A DNA stretch of 64,000 nt from Pseudomonas gingeri (GTDB lineage: Bacteria > Pseudomonadota > Gammaproteobacteria > Pseudomonadales > Pseudomonadaceae), in the NCBI RefSeq assembly GCF_013385635.1, contig NZ_JACAPR010000043.1:1-64000 (forward strand), written 5' to 3'. Made by a program: the position numbers and the translations under genes. This document shows positions 51,986 through 61,125 of this stretch, one piece after another; position 1 is the first letter of the stretch; every line of letters begins with the position of its first letter. The notes below the pieces were generated by a model. It was given only the letters and a program-made list of their open reading frames with translations, searched no databases and had not been told where the DNA came from.

Positions 51986-54064
51986 ATGACGACACTTTAT
52001 GAAGTACACGCAGGGATTGCGTTGCTGACGCTGGATAACCCGCCGGTGAACGCCTTGAACCATGCCTTGCGGCGTTCGTTGGGCGAACGCCTGGAACGCT
52101 GCCTGGCCGACCCGGCGGTGCGCGGCATCATGCTGATGGGGACGGGCGGACGGGCTTTTTCAGCGGGGGCGGATATCGCTGAGTTCGACTTGCCGGCCAG
52201 CCACGCCGAACCTTCCCTGGACGTCTTGATCCGGCGGATCGAGAACGCGAATCTGCCGATACTGGCCGCCATCGATGGGCACGCATTGGGCGGTGGCCTG
52301 GAGTTGGCCCTGGGCTGTCATTGGCGCATCGCCAGCCGCCGCTCCCGCCTGGGGTTGCCGGAAATTCACCTGGGGCTGATTCCCGGTGCCGGCGGTACCC
52401 AGCGTCTGCCCCGGCTGATCGGCCTTGAGCCGGCTTATGACATGATGCTCGGCGGCCAGCCGGTCGATGCCGACCGGGCACTGGGCCTCGGCCTGGTGGA
52501 TGAGGTGTGTGACGGCGAGGTTCGCGAACAGGCGCTCAACTGGTTCGCCGCCTTGCTCGACAGCGGTAAAGGCGTGCGCCGCAGTTGCGCGCGGCAGGTT
52601 GTCGAACAGGCACTGCCGGCACTCTCCGGACGGGCCGCCAGCCGTGCCGCGCAGGCTTTGCGGCAGTGCGTCGAGGCGTCCGTGCACCAGCCGTTCGAGG
52701 CCGCGCTGGACCTGGAGCGCACGACATTCGCCAATCTGGAACGCAGTGCCGAGTCGGCCGCCCTGCGCCACGGTTTCTTCGCCGAGCGCCGCGCCGGTAC
52801 GCTTTTGGGGCTGGCGGCCGGAACACGTCCGCTGGCCCTGCACAAGATCGCGGTGGTCGGTGCCGGCACCATGGGCAGCGGGATCGCCATGTGCTTCGCC
52901 AATGCCGGGTTTACCGTCGGCCTGCTCGATGTCAATCCGGACTCGCTGGCGCGTGGGTTGGCCGGCATTCGCCAGAACTACCAGGCACAAGTGGACAAGG
53001 GCCGCCTGAGTGCCGGGGCCGCGCGGCAGTTGGTCGGGCGGATCGAGCCACATGACCGCTTCGAGGCGATTGCCGACGCGGACCTGGTGGTCGAGGCGGT
53101 GTTCGAGGACCTGGCCGTCAAGCAGACGGTATTCGCAACCCTGGATCGGGTCATGAAGCCGCAGGCGTTGCTGGCGAGCAACACCTCGACCCTGGATATC
53201 GACCATATCGCCGGGTTCACCCGCCGTCCGAGGCAAGTCCTGGGCCTGCATTTCTTCAGCCCGGCACCGGTGATGCGCCTGCTGGAAATCGTGCGCGGTC
53301 GTGCGACCCGCGATGAGGTGCTGGTCACGGCCCTGGGCCTGGCCAGGACCCTCGGCAAGGTCGGGGTGGTGGCACGCAGCGCTGACGGCTTTATCGGCAA
53401 TCGCATGTGGCACCAGTACCTGCGCCAGGCCTCGCTGCTGGTGGAAGAGGGGGCCTCGCCGATGCAGGTGGACCGCGCCCTGCAGGACTGGGGCTTCGCC
53501 ATGGGGCCGTTGCGGGTCGCCGATCTCGCGGGCCTGGATGTCGGCTACAGCATTCGCCAGCGGCAATACCGCGACTACCCGGATCAGCGCTGGTCCGGTT
53601 GGCTCGACCGCGTCAGTGAAAGTGGTCGGCTCGGCCTCAAGGGCGGCCAGGGTATTTATGCGTACCCGCAAGGCAGTCGGCAAGCGGTCGAAGACCCGTC
53701 GGTACAGGCATTGATCGAGGCCTACCGGCGCGAACGGGGTGTCATGCCCCGGGCGTTCACTGATGAGGAGATCGTCAGTCGCTGCCTGGATGCATTGAGT
53801 GTCGAAGGTATCCGCCTGCTCGAAGATGGCGTGGCCCAACGGGGTTCGGATGTCGATGCGGTCTTCCTCAACGGCTACGGTTTTCCTCGTGTACAGGGCG
53901 GACCGCTGTTTCAGGCCGACGAGGCCGGGTTGCCGGCGTTGATCGAACGCTTGAATCGGCGTGCCGCCCAGGATGACGCTGCGTTCTGGGCCCCGCCGCG
54001 CCTGCTGGGCAATATGGCGCAGCGCGGTGCCCGCCTGTCGGCCTACGAAGGAGAAGAACGCTGA
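51986..54064 (+). CDS. FadB-like bifunctional enoyl-CoA hydratase / 3-hydroxyacyl-CoA dehydrogenase
   Basis: This 692-residue fusion has an N-terminal crotonase domain (about 1-190) with both catalytic glutamates, E106 (GGGLELALGC) and E126 (LPEIHLGLIPGAGGTQ). The 3-hydroxyacyl-CoA dehydrogenase begins with the NAD motif GAGTMG at 292-297, has LHFFSPAPVMRLLEIV, and has a tandem C-terminal domain ending near residue 690. It oxidises 3-hydroxyacyl-CoA to 3-ketoacyl-CoA with NAD. It is shorter than E. coli FadB (729) and closer to peroxisomal-type MFP. ATG 51986 lies 35 bp after the previous stop. Confidence 0.93.
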   Translation: MTTLYEVHAGIALLTLDNPPVNALNHALRRSLGERLERCLADPAVRGIMLMGTGGRAFSAGADIAEFDLPASHAEPSLDVLIRRIENANLPILAAIDGHALGGGLELALGCHWRIASRRSRLGLPEIHLGLIPGAGGTQRLPRLIGLEPAYDMMLGGQPVDADRALGLGLVDEVCDGEVREQALNWFAALLDSGKGVRRSCARQVVEQALPALSGRAASRAAQALRQCVEASVHQPFEAALDLERTTFANLERSAESAALRHGFFAERRAGTLLGLAAGTRPLALHKIAVVGAGTMGSGIAMCFANAGFTVGLLDVNPDSLARGLAGIRQNYQAQVDKGRLSAGAARQLVGRIEPHDRFEAIADADLVVEAVFEDLAVKQTVFATLDRVMKPQALLASNTSTLDIDHIAGFTRRPRQVLGLHFFSPAPVMRLLEIVRGRATRDEVLVTALGLARTLGKVGVVARSADGFIGNRMWHQYLRQASLLVEEGASPMQVDRALQDWGFAMGPLRVADLAGLDVGYSIRQRQYRDYPDQRWSGWLDRVSESGRLGLKGGQGIYAYPQGSRQAVEDPSVQALIEAYRRERGVMPRAFTDEEIVSRCLDALSVEGIRLLEDGVAQRGSDVDAVFLNGYGFPRVQGGPLFQADEAGLPALIERLNRRAAQDDAAFWAPPRLLGNMAQRGARLSAYEGEER

Positions 54065-55245
54065 TGAACGAAGTCGTGATTCTTTCCACTGCCCGCACGC
54101 CCATTGGCAAGGCCTATCGCGGTGCTCTGAATGCCACCCACGGTGCGACGCTGGGCGGGCACGCGGTGGAACATGCGTTGAGGCGATCGGGCCTTGATGC
54201 CAGCGAGATAGACGATGTGCTGATGGGCTGCGGTCGCCCGGAAGGCACCGCCGGGGAGAATATCGCCCGGCAGGTGGCCTTGCGTGCCGGGCTGCCGGTA
54301 TCGGTGCCCGGTGCGACGATCAATCGCCTGTGTTCCTCCGGGTTGCAGAGCATTGCCATGGGCGCGCAGATGATCGCCTGTGGCGATGCGCAAACCGTGA
54401 TCGCCGGAGGCCTGGACAGCATTTCCTGTGTACAGAACGAGCACATGAATCACTTCATGGCGCAGGACCCCTGGCTGCTGGCCCGACACTCTTCGATCTA
54501 CCTGAGCATGATCGAGACCGCCGAGGTGGTTGCCCGGCGCTACGGCATTTCCCGGGAGCGCCAGGACGCCTTTGCCGCGCGCAGCCAGCAGCGTAGCGAG
54601 CGGGCCCGGGCCGAAGGCCGGTTTGCCGCCGAAATCGCGCCCATGGAGGTGTGGCGTCAGGTGCGCGACAAGGAGAGCGGTCAGGTCGGCAGCGAAGCCT
54701 GTCACTTGAGCGAGGATGAGGGCATTCGCCCCGGCACCACCGTCGCAGGGCTGGCTGTGCTCAAGCCGGTGATCGAAGGCGGTTGTGTCACCGCCGGCAA
54801 CTCCAGCCAGTTGTCCGATGGCGCTTCGGCTTGTGTGCTCATGGACGCCCGCCGGGCCGAGCGGGCCAACCTGCGGCCGCTGGGGTATTTCCGTGGCTTT
54901 GCCGTGGCCGGTTGCGAGCCGGATGAAATGGGCATCGGGCCGGTCCTGGCGGTGCCTCGCCTGTTGGCGCGGCACGGTTTGCGTGTCGACGATATCGATC
55001 TCTGGGAGCTCAACGAAGCCTTTGCCGTACAGGCGTTGTATTGCCAGGAGCGACTGGGCATCGACGACGCACGCCTGAACGTCAACGGCGGCGCGGTCGC
55101 CCTCGGCCATCCCTACGGTATGTCGGGGTCGCGCCTGGCCGGTCACGCCCTGATCGAAGGACGACGACGTGGCGCGCGCTGGGTGGTAGTGACGATGTGC
55201 GTCGGCGGAGGGATGGGCGCAGCCGGTTTGTTCGAAGTGGTCTGA
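54064..55245 (+). CDS. Acetyl-CoA C-acyltransferase (thiolase)
   Basis: This 393-residue thiolase has the complete catalytic set C90 (INRLCSSGLQS), H349 (ALGHPYGMSG) and C379 (TMCVGGGMG). It cleaves a 3-ketoacyl-CoA to acetyl-CoA and a shortened acyl-CoA, the expected end step of the operon. The start overlaps the FadB-like stop by one base (TGATG). It begins NEVVILSTARTPIGKAYRG, as normal for degradative thiolases. Confidence 0.94.
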   Translation: MNEVVILSTARTPIGKAYRGALNATHGATLGGHAVEHALRRSGLDASEIDDVLMGCGRPEGTAGENIARQVALRAGLPVSVPGATINRLCSSGLQSIAMGAQMIACGDAQTVIAGGLDSISCVQNEHMNHFMAQDPWLLARHSSIYLSMIETAEVVARRYGISRERQDAFAARSQQRSERARAEGRFAAEIAPMEVWRQVRDKESGQVGSEACHLSEDEGIRPGTTVAGLAVLKPVIEGGCVTAGNSSQLSDGASACVLMDARRAERANLRPLGYFRGFAVAGCEPDEMGIGPVLAVPRLLARHGLRVDDIDLWELNEAFAVQALYCQERLGIDDARLNVNGGAVALGHPYGMSGSRLAGHALIEGRRRGARWVVVTMCVGGGMGAAGLFEVV

Positions 55246-55287
55246 GACCGCCAATTTCAATAAAAACAACAACACGAGAGCTTTCTT

Positions 55288-56628
55288 ATGAACACAGTCA
55301 ATAACGGTGTGATGGCCGGGGCTTCGGCGCCGACGTCATCAGCAACGACGCCCGACGCCAGTCGCCAGTCCATTCGCCGGGTGGTGTTGGCCGGCGCGTT
55401 CGGGACCGTGGTCGAGTACTTCGATTTCAGTGTCTACGCCTTCCTGGCGACCACTCTGGCCGCGGTTTTTTTTCCGGCCCAGAACCCGACCGCGGCACTG
55501 CTCTACACCTTGGGCGTCTTTGGCGCGGCCTTTGTCGCCCGTCCCCTGGGCGGCATCCTGATCGGCCACCTCAGCGACCGCTATGGCCGGCGCCCGGCCC
55601 TGACGGTGGCGGTGGTCGGCATGGCGTTCGCCAGCACCCTGATCGGGCTGCTGCCGGTCTATGCCAGTATCGGAATTGCCGCGCCGGTACTGTTGTTCGT
55701 CCTGCGTTGTGTGCAGGGGCTATCGGCCGGCGGCGAACTGGGCAGCGCCGGCTCCTATGTGGCGGAAGTGGCGCCGGATGCCCGTCGCGGCTTTCTCACC
55801 AGCACCACCCAGGTCGGTACGTTGGTCGGCACCATGCTCGGCTCGCTGTGTGTCGGCCTGATGCACATGGGGCTCAGTGACGAGCAGATCCTGTCCTGGG
55901 GCTGGCGGATTCCGTTCCTGATCTCCCTGCCGCTGGGGATTGCCGCCCTGATCGTGCGCAGCAGGATGGAGGAGTCGAAACAGTTCGAGTCCGTGGAAGA
56001 GCAGGGCGCGGTCGCGAAGATCCCGGCATTGTCGGCACTGGTCTCCCACCCTCGGGCGGTGTTCACCGTGTTCGGCCTGACCCTGGTGTCATTCGCCTCC
56101 TACTACCTGGTGTTCACCTACATGGCCACCTACTTCGAACGCCAGGGCATCATGCGTCCGGGGCTGGCGGCCTGGTCGACGACGTTGACGCTGCTGTTGG
56201 CGGCGGTGGCCATTCCGGTCTGGGGCAAGATCACCGACCGCATCGGTCGGCGACCGATCCTGATCGGCGTGTGCGTCGCCAATCTGTTGCTGGCCTGGCC
56301 GTTGTTCCTGTTCATGCAGAACTCGGTGGGTGCGGCGTTCTTTTCGCAGATCGTGCTCGGACAGATCGAAGCCGCCTACCTGGGGGTTATCCTGGCCGCT
56401 TACTGCGAGATGTTCCCGGCCCGGGTGCGTTCCAGCGGCTTCAGCCTGGGCTACAACTTCTCGGCGATTCTCGCCGGCGGCAGCGCGCCGTACCTGGCCA
56501 CCTGGCTGATCTCGGTAACCGGCGTGCCCCATGCCCCGGCCTGGATCCTGATGGCCATGGCTTTTCTTTCCCTGCTGGTGGCCTTGACGGTGTCCGAAAC
56601 CGCCAATCGCCCTATGCCGACCGTTTAA
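55288..56628 (+). CDS. MHS-family MFS transporter for an organic acid
   Basis: This 446-residue transporter of the metabolite:H+ symporter group (KgtP, ShiA, ProP relatives) carries the subgroup signature GTVVEYFDFSVYAFLATTLA, GGILIGHLSDRYGRRPALTV and LSAGGELGSAGSYVAEVAPD. It should import a dicarboxylate or similar acid and is 42 bp after the thiolase, suggesting uptake of the pathway substrate. Confidence 0.9.
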   Translation: MNTVNNGVMAGASAPTSSATTPDASRQSIRRVVLAGAFGTVVEYFDFSVYAFLATTLAAVFFPAQNPTAALLYTLGVFGAAFVARPLGGILIGHLSDRYGRRPALTVAVVGMAFASTLIGLLPVYASIGIAAPVLLFVLRCVQGLSAGGELGSAGSYVAEVAPDARRGFLTSTTQVGTLVGTMLGSLCVGLMHMGLSDEQILSWGWRIPFLISLPLGIAALIVRSRMEESKQFESVEEQGAVAKIPALSALVSHPRAVFTVFGLTLVSFASYYLVFTYMATYFERQGIMRPGLAAWSTTLTLLLAAVAIPVWGKITDRIGRRPILIGVCVANLLLAWPLFLFMQNSVGAAFFSQIVLGQIEAAYLGVILAAYCEMFPARVRSSGFSLGYNFSAILAGGSAPYLATWLISVTGVPHAPAWILMAMAFLSLLVALTVSETANRPMPTV

Positions 56629-56644
56629 CGCACTGGAGTCCTTC

Positions 56645-58105
56645 ATGAGCATTGCGAGTTATCCGCAGATTTATCAATTCATTGCCGGACACTGGGTCGA
56701 AGGCGGCGGGCAGGCCGTCGAAGAGGTGCTCGACCCGGCCACCGAACAGGTGCTGGGCCGTTACCGCCACGCCTCGCCGGCCGATATCGATGCGGCCCTG
56801 GCCGCCGCGGACGAGGCCTTGCCCGGCTGGCGCGGCAAGAGCGCCGAAGCGCGTTACCAGATCCTGCGCACGGCCGCCGGACTGTTGCGCCAACGCACCG
56901 AAGAAGCAGCGGCGATCCTCTGCCTGGAGCAAGGCAAGCCGCTGGGCGAGGCACGGATGGAAATCCAGGTCAGTGCCGATGTGCTCGACTGGTACGCCGA
57001 AGAAGGCCGCCGGGCCTACGGCCGGGTGATTCCCGGTGCGGCCAACACTCGCCTGCTGGTGGTCAACGAGCCGATCGGCGCGGTGGCGGCGTTCACCCCG
57101 TGGAATTTTCCCGCCACGACCGTGGCCCGCAAGCTGGGCGGGGCATTGGCCGCCGGCTGCACGGCGATCATCAAGGCCTCGGAGGAAACCGCAGCGACGG
57201 CCATGATCATTTTCCAGTGCCTGGAACAGGCCGGGTTGCCGGCGGGCGTGGCGAACCTGTTGCTGGGTATCCCGGCGGAAATTTCCACGCGGCTGTTGAG
57301 CAGCAAGGTGATCCGCAAGGTGTCCCTGACGGGGTCGTTGTCGGTCGGGCGGGTGCTCGGGCACCTGGCGGTGGACAACGATCTGGTGACCACCATGGAG
57401 CTGGGCGGTAATGCCCCGGTGATCGTGTTCGACGATGTCGATGTCGAGGCGGTCGCCACGCTCTGCGCCACGGCCAAGTTCCGCAATGCCGGGCAGGTCT
57501 GCAATGTACCGAGCCGGTTCTATGTGCACGAGCGCATCGCCGAACGCTTTGCCGCCACGGTGCAGGCGTTCGCCCGGGACCTGCGGGTAGGCCCCGGTAT
57601 CGAGGCCGGCACGCAGATGGGGCCGCTGGCCAATGCCCGGCGGCTGGCGGTGATGCAGCAACTGATCGATGACGCACGGGCGCGCGGGGCCGACCTGCTG
57701 GCCGGCGGCAAGCGCCTGGAGCGCGACGGCTACTTCTTCGCGCCGAGCGTGCTGGCCAATGTCCCGGATGCGGCACGGGTGCTGGTGGAAGAGGCGTTCG
57801 GCCCGATCATGCCGATCACTACCTTCAGTGATCGCGATGAGGTGTTGGTGCGTGCCAATGACACCCGTTATGGCCTGGGCTCCTTTGTCTTTACCGAGTC
57901 GCTGGACCACGCGACCTACGTCAGCGATGTCCTGGAAGCCGGGATGGTCGGCGTCAATACCACGGTGCTTTCGCGCACCGAAACACCGTTTGGCGGAATC
58001 AAGGCCTCCGGGCATGGCTTCGAGTCGGGAATCGAGGGCCTGGAGGCGTACCTCCGCAAGAAGGTCGTCCTGCAACACCCACCGGTTCGCGGCGTTGCAC
58101 GCTGA
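56645..58105 (+). CDS. NAD(P)-dependent aldehyde dehydrogenase, succinate-semialdehyde type
   Basis: This 486-residue ALDH has C286 (NAGQVCNVPSRF), E252 (TMELGGNAP), N154 (TPWNFPATT) and K177. The loop FTPWNFPATTVARKLGGALA is typical of succinate-semialdehyde and glycolaldehyde dehydrogenases (GabD, AldA), which oxidise small aldehydes with a second carboxylate. With the divergent Fe-alcohol dehydrogenase it could take an alcohol end to the acid. It lies 16 bp after the MFS gene. Confidence 0.88.
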   Translation: MSIASYPQIYQFIAGHWVEGGGQAVEEVLDPATEQVLGRYRHASPADIDAALAAADEALPGWRGKSAEARYQILRTAAGLLRQRTEEAAAILCLEQGKPLGEARMEIQVSADVLDWYAEEGRRAYGRVIPGAANTRLLVVNEPIGAVAAFTPWNFPATTVARKLGGALAAGCTAIIKASEETAATAMIIFQCLEQAGLPAGVANLLLGIPAEISTRLLSSKVIRKVSLTGSLSVGRVLGHLAVDNDLVTTMELGGNAPVIVFDDVDVEAVATLCATAKFRNAGQVCNVPSRFYVHERIAERFAATVQAFARDLRVGPGIEAGTQMGPLANARRLAVMQQLIDDARARGADLLAGGKRLERDGYFFAPSVLANVPDAARVLVEEAFGPIMPITTFSDRDEVLVRANDTRYGLGSFVFTESLDHATYVSDVLEAGMVGVNTTVLSRTETPFGGIKASGHGFESGIEGLEAYLRKKVVLQHPPVRGVAR

Positions 58106-58158
58106 ATCTTGTCGATCAGGTCGCCCGCATGAGCGGGGCGGCCAAGAGGGAGAACATC

Positions 58159-58917
58159 ATGTCTGTTGAAAAAGTCGCCGTCGTCACTGGCGCCGGCAGT
58201 GGCGTAGGTCTCAAGACGACCGGGCTGTTGCATCAGAAGGGCTTCCGGGTGGTATTGCTGGATATCGATGGCGACGCGGCCGCGACCCAGGCCGCATTGC
58301 TGGACCCCAGCGGCCTGAGCGTGTTGGCGGCACGGGTGGATATCTGCGATGCGCGGCAGGTGCGTGCGGCCATCGATCAGGTACGTGCGCGTTGGGGACG
58401 AGTGGATGTACTGGTCAACAACGCCGGCATGCCCCAGGCCAATCTGCCCTTCGAGGCGGTTTCGGCGCAACTCTGGAGCCAGGTGCTGGACGTCAATCTC
58501 ATGGGGATCGTCCACCTTGCCCAGGCGGCGGTGCCCCTGATGCGCGAGCAGGGCAGCGGGCGCATCGTCAATGTCACCTCGGTGGCCGGCAGTCGTGCCC
58601 GGCCCGGGATGAGCGCCTATTGCGCGGCCAAGGCCGCGGCGATCTCCCTGACCCAGACCCTGGCACTGGAGCTGGCGGACGCCGGCATCCTGGTCAATTC
58701 GGTGGCTCCCGGCTCACTGGAAACCCCCATGTTCAGGAAGTTCCTGCAACCGGATGAAGCCTGGGACGCGGCCATGGAGCGCTACCTGCCGAACATCCCG
58801 CTGCACCGCTTGGGGCAACCCGAGGAGATCGCCGAAACGGTGGTCTGGGTGGCCAGCGAAGCGCCCGGGTTCATGACCGGGCAGAACATCATTGTCGACG
58901 GAGGGCGATGCCTGTAG
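58159..58917 (+). CDS. Short-chain dehydrogenase/reductase
   Basis: This 252-residue classical SDR has GAGSGVG at residues 11-17, an NNAG motif (VLVNNAGMPQ), and the catalytic Ser-Tyr-Lys in NVTSVAGSRARPGMSAYCAA with K following. It should act on a hydroxy- or keto-compound using NAD(P). ATG 58159 follows GAGGGAG; ten extra codons upstream are not likely. It is 53 bp after the aldehyde dehydrogenase and is the last gene of the CoA operon. Confidence 0.92.
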   Translation: MSVEKVAVVTGAGSGVGLKTTGLLHQKGFRVVLLDIDGDAAATQAALLDPSGLSVLAARVDICDARQVRAAIDQVRARWGRVDVLVNNAGMPQANLPFEAVSAQLWSQVLDVNLMGIVHLAQAAVPLMREQGSGRIVNVTSVAGSRARPGMSAYCAAKAAAISLTQTLALELADAGILVNSVAPGSLETPMFRKFLQPDEAWDAAMERYLPNIPLHRLGQPEEIAETVVWVASEAPGFMTGQNIIVDGGRCL

Positions 58918-58930
58918 CACGGCCGCACCC

Positions 58931-58957
58931 GTGTTGCGTCGCTCGGCGGCGCAACAC
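58931..58957 (+). terminator. Hairpin after the SDR gene, possible terminator
   Basis: GTGTTGCG (58931-58938) and CGCAACAC (58950-58957) are perfect 8-bp arms around an 11-base loop, 14 bp after the SDR stop. No T-tract follows, so it is a weak call, but its position at the operon end is right. Confidence 0.4.
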
Positions 58958-59096
58958 GAAGTGCAATGAAGAGGCCGTCATGAAAGTTCATGTAACGCAT
59001 TAACTCAAACCCGATAAACGCTTTAAAAAACAGTTTCGTACTTCGAAGCTGCGGATTCTTTTTGTCTGATAAATCCAATAATAAAAGGTGGCAAAT

Positions 59097-60437
59097 ATGA
59101 AGGTTTCATCGCGCTCAACTGCTTTTCTGCTGGCCGGGACCGTGATGTTGAGCGAGTCGGCGCTATCGGCGGAGGCCTTCGACACGGCCTCGCCCTGGAT
59201 GCTGGGCGATTGGGGCGGCTTGCGTCGGGAGTTGCAGGAAAAGGGTTACGACTTCGGTCTCAGTTATATTCCGGAAGTGGCGACCAATATCAAAGGCGGC
59301 TATGACCATGATCGCACGGCGCGGTATGCCGATCAGTTCGCCCTGAGTTCGCATTTCGACCTGCAGAAGATTCTTGGCATCCAGGATGCCGATTTCCAGT
59401 TGACGCTCACCGAGCGCAGCGGCCGGGACATCACCAATGACCGGCTGGTGGACCCGCGAGCGGGCTACATCTCATCCTCCACTCAGGAAATCTATGGTGC
59501 CGGCCAGACCTGGCGCCTGACCAGGATGTGGTATCGGCAGCTGTTTTTCGACAAGGCGCTGGATATCAAGTTTGGCCGGATTCCCGTGGGCGACGACTTC
59601 GACACCGTCGGCTGCGAGTTTCAGAACTGGGCCTTCTGCGGTGCCTTGGGTGGGCACGGCTCGAAGGTCTGGTACAGCGCTCCCGTCAGCCAGTGGGCGG
59701 CCCGGGTCAAGTACAACTTCAACAAAGAGACGTATTGGCAGGTCGGCGCGTTTGAGTTCAATCCCACGGAGCTGGAACCGAACAACGGTTTCAAACTCAA
59801 TACCAGCGGGCGGACCGGTACGACCTACCTGACCGAACTGGGCTGGAACCCGCTGTTTGGCGCCGGCTACCCGGGCATGTACAAACTCGGTGCCTATTAC
59901 AACACCGCAAAAACCACGGATGCCCTGGATGACCGCAATGGCTCGCCACAACCCCTGACGGGCCTGCCCCTGGCCGAACGCGACAACAAGCAGGGCTGGT
60001 ATGCCTACGCCCGGCAGAAAATCACCGCGCAGGCTGGCGATCCGCGTCGTGGCCTGAGCCTATTCGCCCATTACTCGGCCAACGACAAGACCACCTCGAT
60101 GATGGATTACCAGGTGGAACTGGGTGCCATCTATACCGGGGTATTTGCTTCGCGCCCCGAGGATGACCTGGGCTTCGCGGTGGGTGCGCTGCATGTCAAC
60201 CCGGCGTTTGCCAAGCGTATCGACCTGCAGAACCAGGTGCGCAATCTCACCGACTACAACGACCCGCGCTATCAGCCCGAACGTTCCGCCGAATACGTCG
60301 CCGAACTGCATTACGGCATCAAGGTGGCCCCGTGGTTGACCGTACGCCCGAATATCCAGTACCTGGCCAATCCGGGGGGTGCTTATCAGGTCGATGACTC
60401 GGTGGTCCTGGGTGTGCAGGTCATGAGCAACTTCTAG
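59097..60437 (+). CDS. OprB-family carbohydrate porin
   Basis: This 446-residue outer-membrane porin has a signal peptide (MKVSSRSTAFLLAGTVMLS, cleaved near SAEA). The family opening is WMLGDWGGLRRELQEKGYD followed by LSYIPEVATNIKGGY, and the C-terminus ends in phenylalanine (VLGVQVMSNF). OprB-type porins admit sugars and related polar compounds. I use ATG 59097, with AAGGTGG upstream, rather than the GTG three codons earlier. It lies 179 bp after the SDR gene with its own leader region, so it may be regulated separately from the CoA operon. Confidence 0.92.
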   Translation: MKVSSRSTAFLLAGTVMLSESALSAEAFDTASPWMLGDWGGLRRELQEKGYDFGLSYIPEVATNIKGGYDHDRTARYADQFALSSHFDLQKILGIQDADFQLTLTERSGRDITNDRLVDPRAGYISSSTQEIYGAGQTWRLTRMWYRQLFFDKALDIKFGRIPVGDDFDTVGCEFQNWAFCGALGGHGSKVWYSAPVSQWAARVKYNFNKETYWQVGAFEFNPTELEPNNGFKLNTSGRTGTTYLTELGWNPLFGAGYPGMYKLGAYYNTAKTTDALDDRNGSPQPLTGLPLAERDNKQGWYAYARQKITAQAGDPRRGLSLFAHYSANDKTTSMMDYQVELGAIYTGVFASRPEDDLGFAVGALHVNPAFAKRIDLQNQVRNLTDYNDPRYQPERSAEYVAELHYGIKVAPWLTVRPNIQYLANPGGAYQVDDSVVLGVQVMSNF

Positions 60438-60648
60438 GGACGCGCCGCTCTTGAGTCGACGGGGGGCCTGCAACGGGCCTCGTCGTCATCCAACGCGACA
60501 TTTGACCCGCCTTGTTAGCCGGGCTTCAAAGGCTCTGAAGGCGGCATCGATTCTCCGGGGCATGAGTAGGCCCTAGGATGACCGATAGCATTTTGATCAG
60601 CGGCGACGCCTGGCGCACCGCTGACCCATCGACTGGCAGGAGCTGAAC

Positions 60649-61125
60649 ATGACCCAGACATTGAAGATAAATGGCATCGTGCACACGGTCGATGTCGATG
60701 ACGATACGCCGCTGCTCTGGGTCCTGCGTGACTTGCTGGGCATGACCGGGACCAAGTTCGGTTGCGGCATGGCACTGTGCGGCGCCTGCACCGTGCACAT
60801 GAACGGCGTGGCGATCCGCTCCTGCCTGATGCCGGTCAGTGCCCTGGCCCAGGCCGAGATCACCACCATCGAGGCGGTCGGCGAGACCGTTGCCGGCAAG
60901 AAAATCCAGGAGGCCTGGCAGGCCCTGGAAGTGGTGCAATGCGGTTACTGCCAATCCGGGCAGATCATGTCGGCGACGGCGCTGCTGGCGAGCAATCCCA
61001 ACCCCAGTGACAGTGATATCGACAACGCCATGGCCGGGAATATCTGCCGTTGCGGCACCTATGTGCGCATTCATGCGGCGATCCGCCAGGCAGCCGGGGC
61101 GAGCTTCGTCAAGGTGGGCGCATGA
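60649..61125 (+). CDS. iorA: Isoquinoline-oxidoreductase-type [2Fe-2S] subunit (IorA)
   Basis: This 158-residue electron-transfer subunit of a molybdenum hydroxylase has a plant-type [2Fe-2S] site from C39, C44, C47 and C59 (FGCGMALCGACTV) and a second site from C98, C101, C133 and C135 (VQCGYCQSG, GNICRCGTY). It passes electrons from the molybdenum subunit encoded next, which it overlaps by ATGA. ATG 60649 follows AGGAG. Substrates of this class include N-heterocycles and aldehydes. Confidence 0.92.
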   Translation: MTQTLKINGIVHTVDVDDDTPLLWVLRDLLGMTGTKFGCGMALCGACTVHMNGVAIRSCLMPVSALAQAEITTIEAVGETVAGKKIQEAWQALEVVQCGYCQSGQIMSATALLASNPNPSDSDIDNAMAGNICRCGTYVRIHAAIRQAAGASFVKVGA

